From: Cordia subcordata
Lineage: Eukaryota > Streptophyta > Magnoliopsida > Boraginales > Cordiaceae
Assembly (NCBI GenBank): GCA_028554755.1
Contig: JAPTOF010000003.1
Span: 25,460,001 to 25,524,000, forward strand
Direction of reading: 5' to 3'
Length of the DNA stretch: 64,000 nt
Below the pieces are notes generated by a model. That model was not told the DNA's origin. It ran no database searches and worked only from the letters and a program-made list of their open reading frames with translations. A program made the translations under genes and the position numbers. This document shows, piece by piece, positions 61,411-64,000 of the stretch; the first letter of the stretch is position 1, and each line of letters starts with the position of its first letter.

Positions 61411-61837
61411 AAAAGGTCAAAGGCTAATTACATGTAATTAACGAAAATTAGTCCTAAAACCACTCACACTAAAAGTTCTCAAGATAAAACTTGATTGCAC
61501 CTAATACTTTCTACAGTCCCTTATCGTTGTCACACCATCGTCTATTAACTGCTCCCCACATTCATGAATCTCTTTACTCCTAATCTTTGACTTTTTTTAA
61601 GTGTCTCATGTTATGAGTCAAAACTAACGCATGCTTTTAAATAGTTTATTGCTATAATTAATTACTAGTAGTACTTTATTTTTTAGTTCTTGGGCCAACG
61701 CGCACAAATCCAATTTGTCATGTTGCTATTTGAAAATGAAAGTGGTCGACAAATTACTTCAGTTCGGCTATATAACAATTTTATTGGCCATTGTGGCGCT
61801 TAAATTGTTATCAGACAACATCTATTGTTAACATATG

Positions 61838-62195
61838 TTGTTGATACTGTATTTGTTGATCAAAGTGGGTTCTAAGCCTCTCATTTTTGGCTAGATGAGC
61901 CTCTAGATGATTTGTTTTCAAGTGAGTAAACATCAATTTTGCATTAATAATCACTTAGTCCTCCTTGATGAATACCACTGATGCAACACTCAATGGATAC
62001 AATTCTTTATATATATATATGTTGTTGATATTCTATTTGTTGATCAAAGTGGGTTCTAAGCCTCTCATTTTTGGCTAGATAAGCCTCTAGATCATTTGTT
62101 TTCAAGTGAGTAAACATCAATTTTGCGTTAATAATCACTTAGTCCTCCTTGATGAATACCACTGATGTAGCACTCAATGAATACAATTCTTTTTG

Positions 62196-62233
<38 letters not shown>

Positions 62234-62420
62234 CATATATATTGTTGATATTCTATTTGTTTATCAAAGTGGGCTCTAAGCCTCTCATTTTTGGCTAGAT
62301 GAGCCTCTAGATCATTTGTTTTCAAGTGAGTAAACATCAATTTTGCATTAATAATCACCTAGTCCTCCTTGATGAATACCACTTATGCAACACTCGATGA
62401 ATACAATTCTTTTTGGACAC
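61838..62420. repeat. Three-copy tandem repeat, unit about 180-220 bp
   Basis: Three direct copies begin near 61838, 62021 and 62241. Each contains gatcaaagtgggttctaag (or close variants), tctcatttttggctagat, tcaagtgagtaaacatcaat and cctccttgatgaatacca. Each copy ends in a different microsatellite: (TA)4-5, (TA)n with ACAT, then (CA)n(TA)n. The unit-length differences come from those microsatellites. Confidence 0.92.
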
Positions 62421-62524
62421 ACACACACACACACATATATATATAGTCTTTATTGGCTTCACAAAATTATTTGAAATCTCTTAAATTTATTGGTATTTTA
62501 ATTTGTAAACACACTCAATTCTAA

Positions 62525-62560
<36 letters not shown>

Positions 62561-63147
62561 CAAATACCAGTTTTATCTCTAACTAAAGATCTACTAATAA
62601 AGTATTTATTATAGATCTGCTCTAAATATTTAAAGATAAAGATATTACTCTAGGTATACAAATAAGAAGAAAAAAAATATTTAATAAATGTTGCAGTTAG
62701 TCCACACACAATGCTTCACTTTTCCCTTTATTCCAATTCTAAGCTAAGTTTCAAAAGCATATAGAATTGAAAACTTTCATTGCACTAACCACTTGTTTGA
62801 CCTTTACTTCTGCAAATCTATAGGATTCAACTTGTTGAAGAAAATGATGGCTTTAAAAATTGCCTGACAATAGCTTGCTACTAGTTGTTCAATCCCAATT
62901 CGAGATATTTGATCATAGTGCAACGACCTAGACTTAAATAATGAAGTAATGTACAACTATTCATGATGCAAGTAATGTACAACTATTCATGATGCTTGGC
63001 TCGTTAATGGGTGTACGTGTTCGTGTGTACATGATGGCCGTGTAGATAAGGCCAATATCCTTGTTCGTTCCCGTCGTCGTCGTCATGATGCATGTTGAGA
63101 AGTCATGCATTAAATCTCGTCTAACTAGATGTGCCAATTGATATTAA
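62421..63147. other. Intergenic, no gene supported
   Basis: A (CA)n(TA)n tract, a (TA)n tract at about 62529-62556 and a 24-bp direct repeat near 62948-62992 (gtaatgtacaactattcatg twice). No coding sequence is recognised. Confidence 0.5.
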
Positions 63148-63375
63148 GGACCTGTTTAGATTGGTTTTTTTTCAAGAAAAAATACTTTTTTTTTCTTGAA
63201 AAAGTTACATTAAAATTGCAATAACTATTTGATTTGGTTTTAAAAAAAACTGAAACTCTGAAAAAAGCTCAAATACAACTTTTTTTAGAATCCAGAATTT
63301 TCAGCTTCTCAAAAAGCTGCTTTTTAAAAATTATTAAAAAAAATACTTTTTAAAAAAACCAATCCAAACGAGCCC
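63148..63375. mobile_element. Tourist-like MITE, 228 bp
   Basis: The left end is ggacctgtttagattggtt and the right end, reverse-complemented, gggctcgtttggattggtt. The flanks are TAA (63145-63147) and TAC (63376-63378), a slightly decayed 3-bp duplication. The interior (gttacattaaaattgcaata, aactatttgatttggtttt) matches the nested MITE at 49247-49432. Confidence 0.85.
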
Positions 63376-63563
63376 TACGATAAAATTTTAATAATTCTTG
63401 ACTCAGTGTAGGAGTTTATTCTTTGTGTTGCATTTGTACAATAAGAATTTTTATATTTAATAGCACCTAACATATTATATGGCTATAGAAAAAAAAAAAC
63501 AAATCTATTATTTAAGAAGAGATTAAAAAACCAAGATCTCTAGTTGGCCAAATTTTTAAGCAG

Positions 63564-63637
<74 letters not shown>

Positions 63638-64000
63638 ATAAGCAACAGTTTTTCTTGAATAAGAACCAAAGCAAACTTCAAAGATTCGTCCAGGTTTTTT
63701 GGTGAAAAATCTAAAGTTAGAGTCCAGGGTATTATTTTAATTAATTAGACATCCACCATATAAGATATTTCGCGAGTTCATCTGCTAAAATAACTTATTT
63801 TTAAGAAAAGTGGATGATTTTTGTATATAAAAATTTAGCAAGCTTCTATTGACCAAGGACATTTCCTCTTCCGAGAGTGAGTTGGAGAAAAGACAAGCAG
63901 TTGTTCTTTTTTTTTTTTTTTTTTTTTTCCTAAGTAAGCAAGTGATTAGATTAATAAAAGACCTGTAGTTGTTTTATAAATGCGAAATATGATAAATAGA
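63376..64000. other. Right edge: microsatellites, no gene seen
   Basis: A compound (AT)n(GT)n tract lies at about 63566-63636 and a T-run of about 20 near 63909-63928. The remaining sequence shows no recognised feature before the window ends. Confidence 0.5.

Noticed and set aside
61838..62420. CRISPR-like array
   Set aside because: There are three direct copies, but the units are about 180 bp with no short identical repeats separated by unique spacers, and the genome is a plant's.

Overview
This window is nuclear DNA from a flowering plant, most likely a eudicot. The evidence is intron-containing genes with GT-AG junctions, a ribosomal-protein promoter with site II and telo-box motifs, plant-only gene families (3-ketoacyl-CoA synthases of cuticular-wax type, an EXO70H-like exocyst subunit), and a dense mix of plant transposons in very AT-rich intergenic DNA. 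No operon, prokaryotic or organelle signature is visible.

Only four cellular genes look intact, all on the minus strand. Two are intronless KCS12-like 3-ketoacyl-CoA synthases (7476-8879 and 24753-26147), a same-orientation paralogous pair about 16 kb apart. The third is an intronless EXO70 gene (32084-33961). The fourth is the four-exon gene for cytosolic ribosomal protein L35/uL29 (53410-55053). Its first coding exon holds only ATGG, so no open-reading-frame search would find its start.

The rest is mostly transposons, many with exact ends. (1) A 5.7-kb Mutator-like element (289-6007) has 9-bp target duplications, about 100-bp inverted ends, a broken transposase and an antisense GRF zinc-finger ORF pair. 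(2) A non-autonomous hAT family (14084-14748, 22700-23398, 46441-47587) includes one member carrying a GC-rich minisatellite island. (3) A second hAT family lies as an inverted pair (17191-17898 and 20393-21089). (4) A tRNA-derived SINE (14778-15028) has a perfect 20-bp target duplication. (5) There are two Helitron families (18205-19899 with 55383 onward; 29360-29851 with 15470-15957). (6) PIF/Harbinger-like elements with TTA/TAA duplications occur in long (about 725-865 bp) and short (about 190-230 bp) forms, one nested in another. (7) A Copia retrotransposon (34682-45504) is interrupted by a PIF-like element and two long insertions, the second a clear solo LTR. (8) A compact Copia element (56643-61332) has 183-bp LTRs and a perfect 5-bp duplication, but deletions in protease and reverse transcriptase. 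The right edge (61.8-62.4 kb) has a three-copy tandem repeat, and many microsatellites are scattered throughout.

The KCS pair would act in ER very-long-chain fatty acid elongation, EXO70 in exocyst-dependent secretion, and RPL35 in the 60S ribosome. Nothing in the sequence links them functionally beyond sharing a strand. I found no credible new molecular system. The most unusual items are the GC-rich island inside a hAT element, the Mutator element with its antisense zinc-finger gene, and the nesting that lets insertions be ordered in time.
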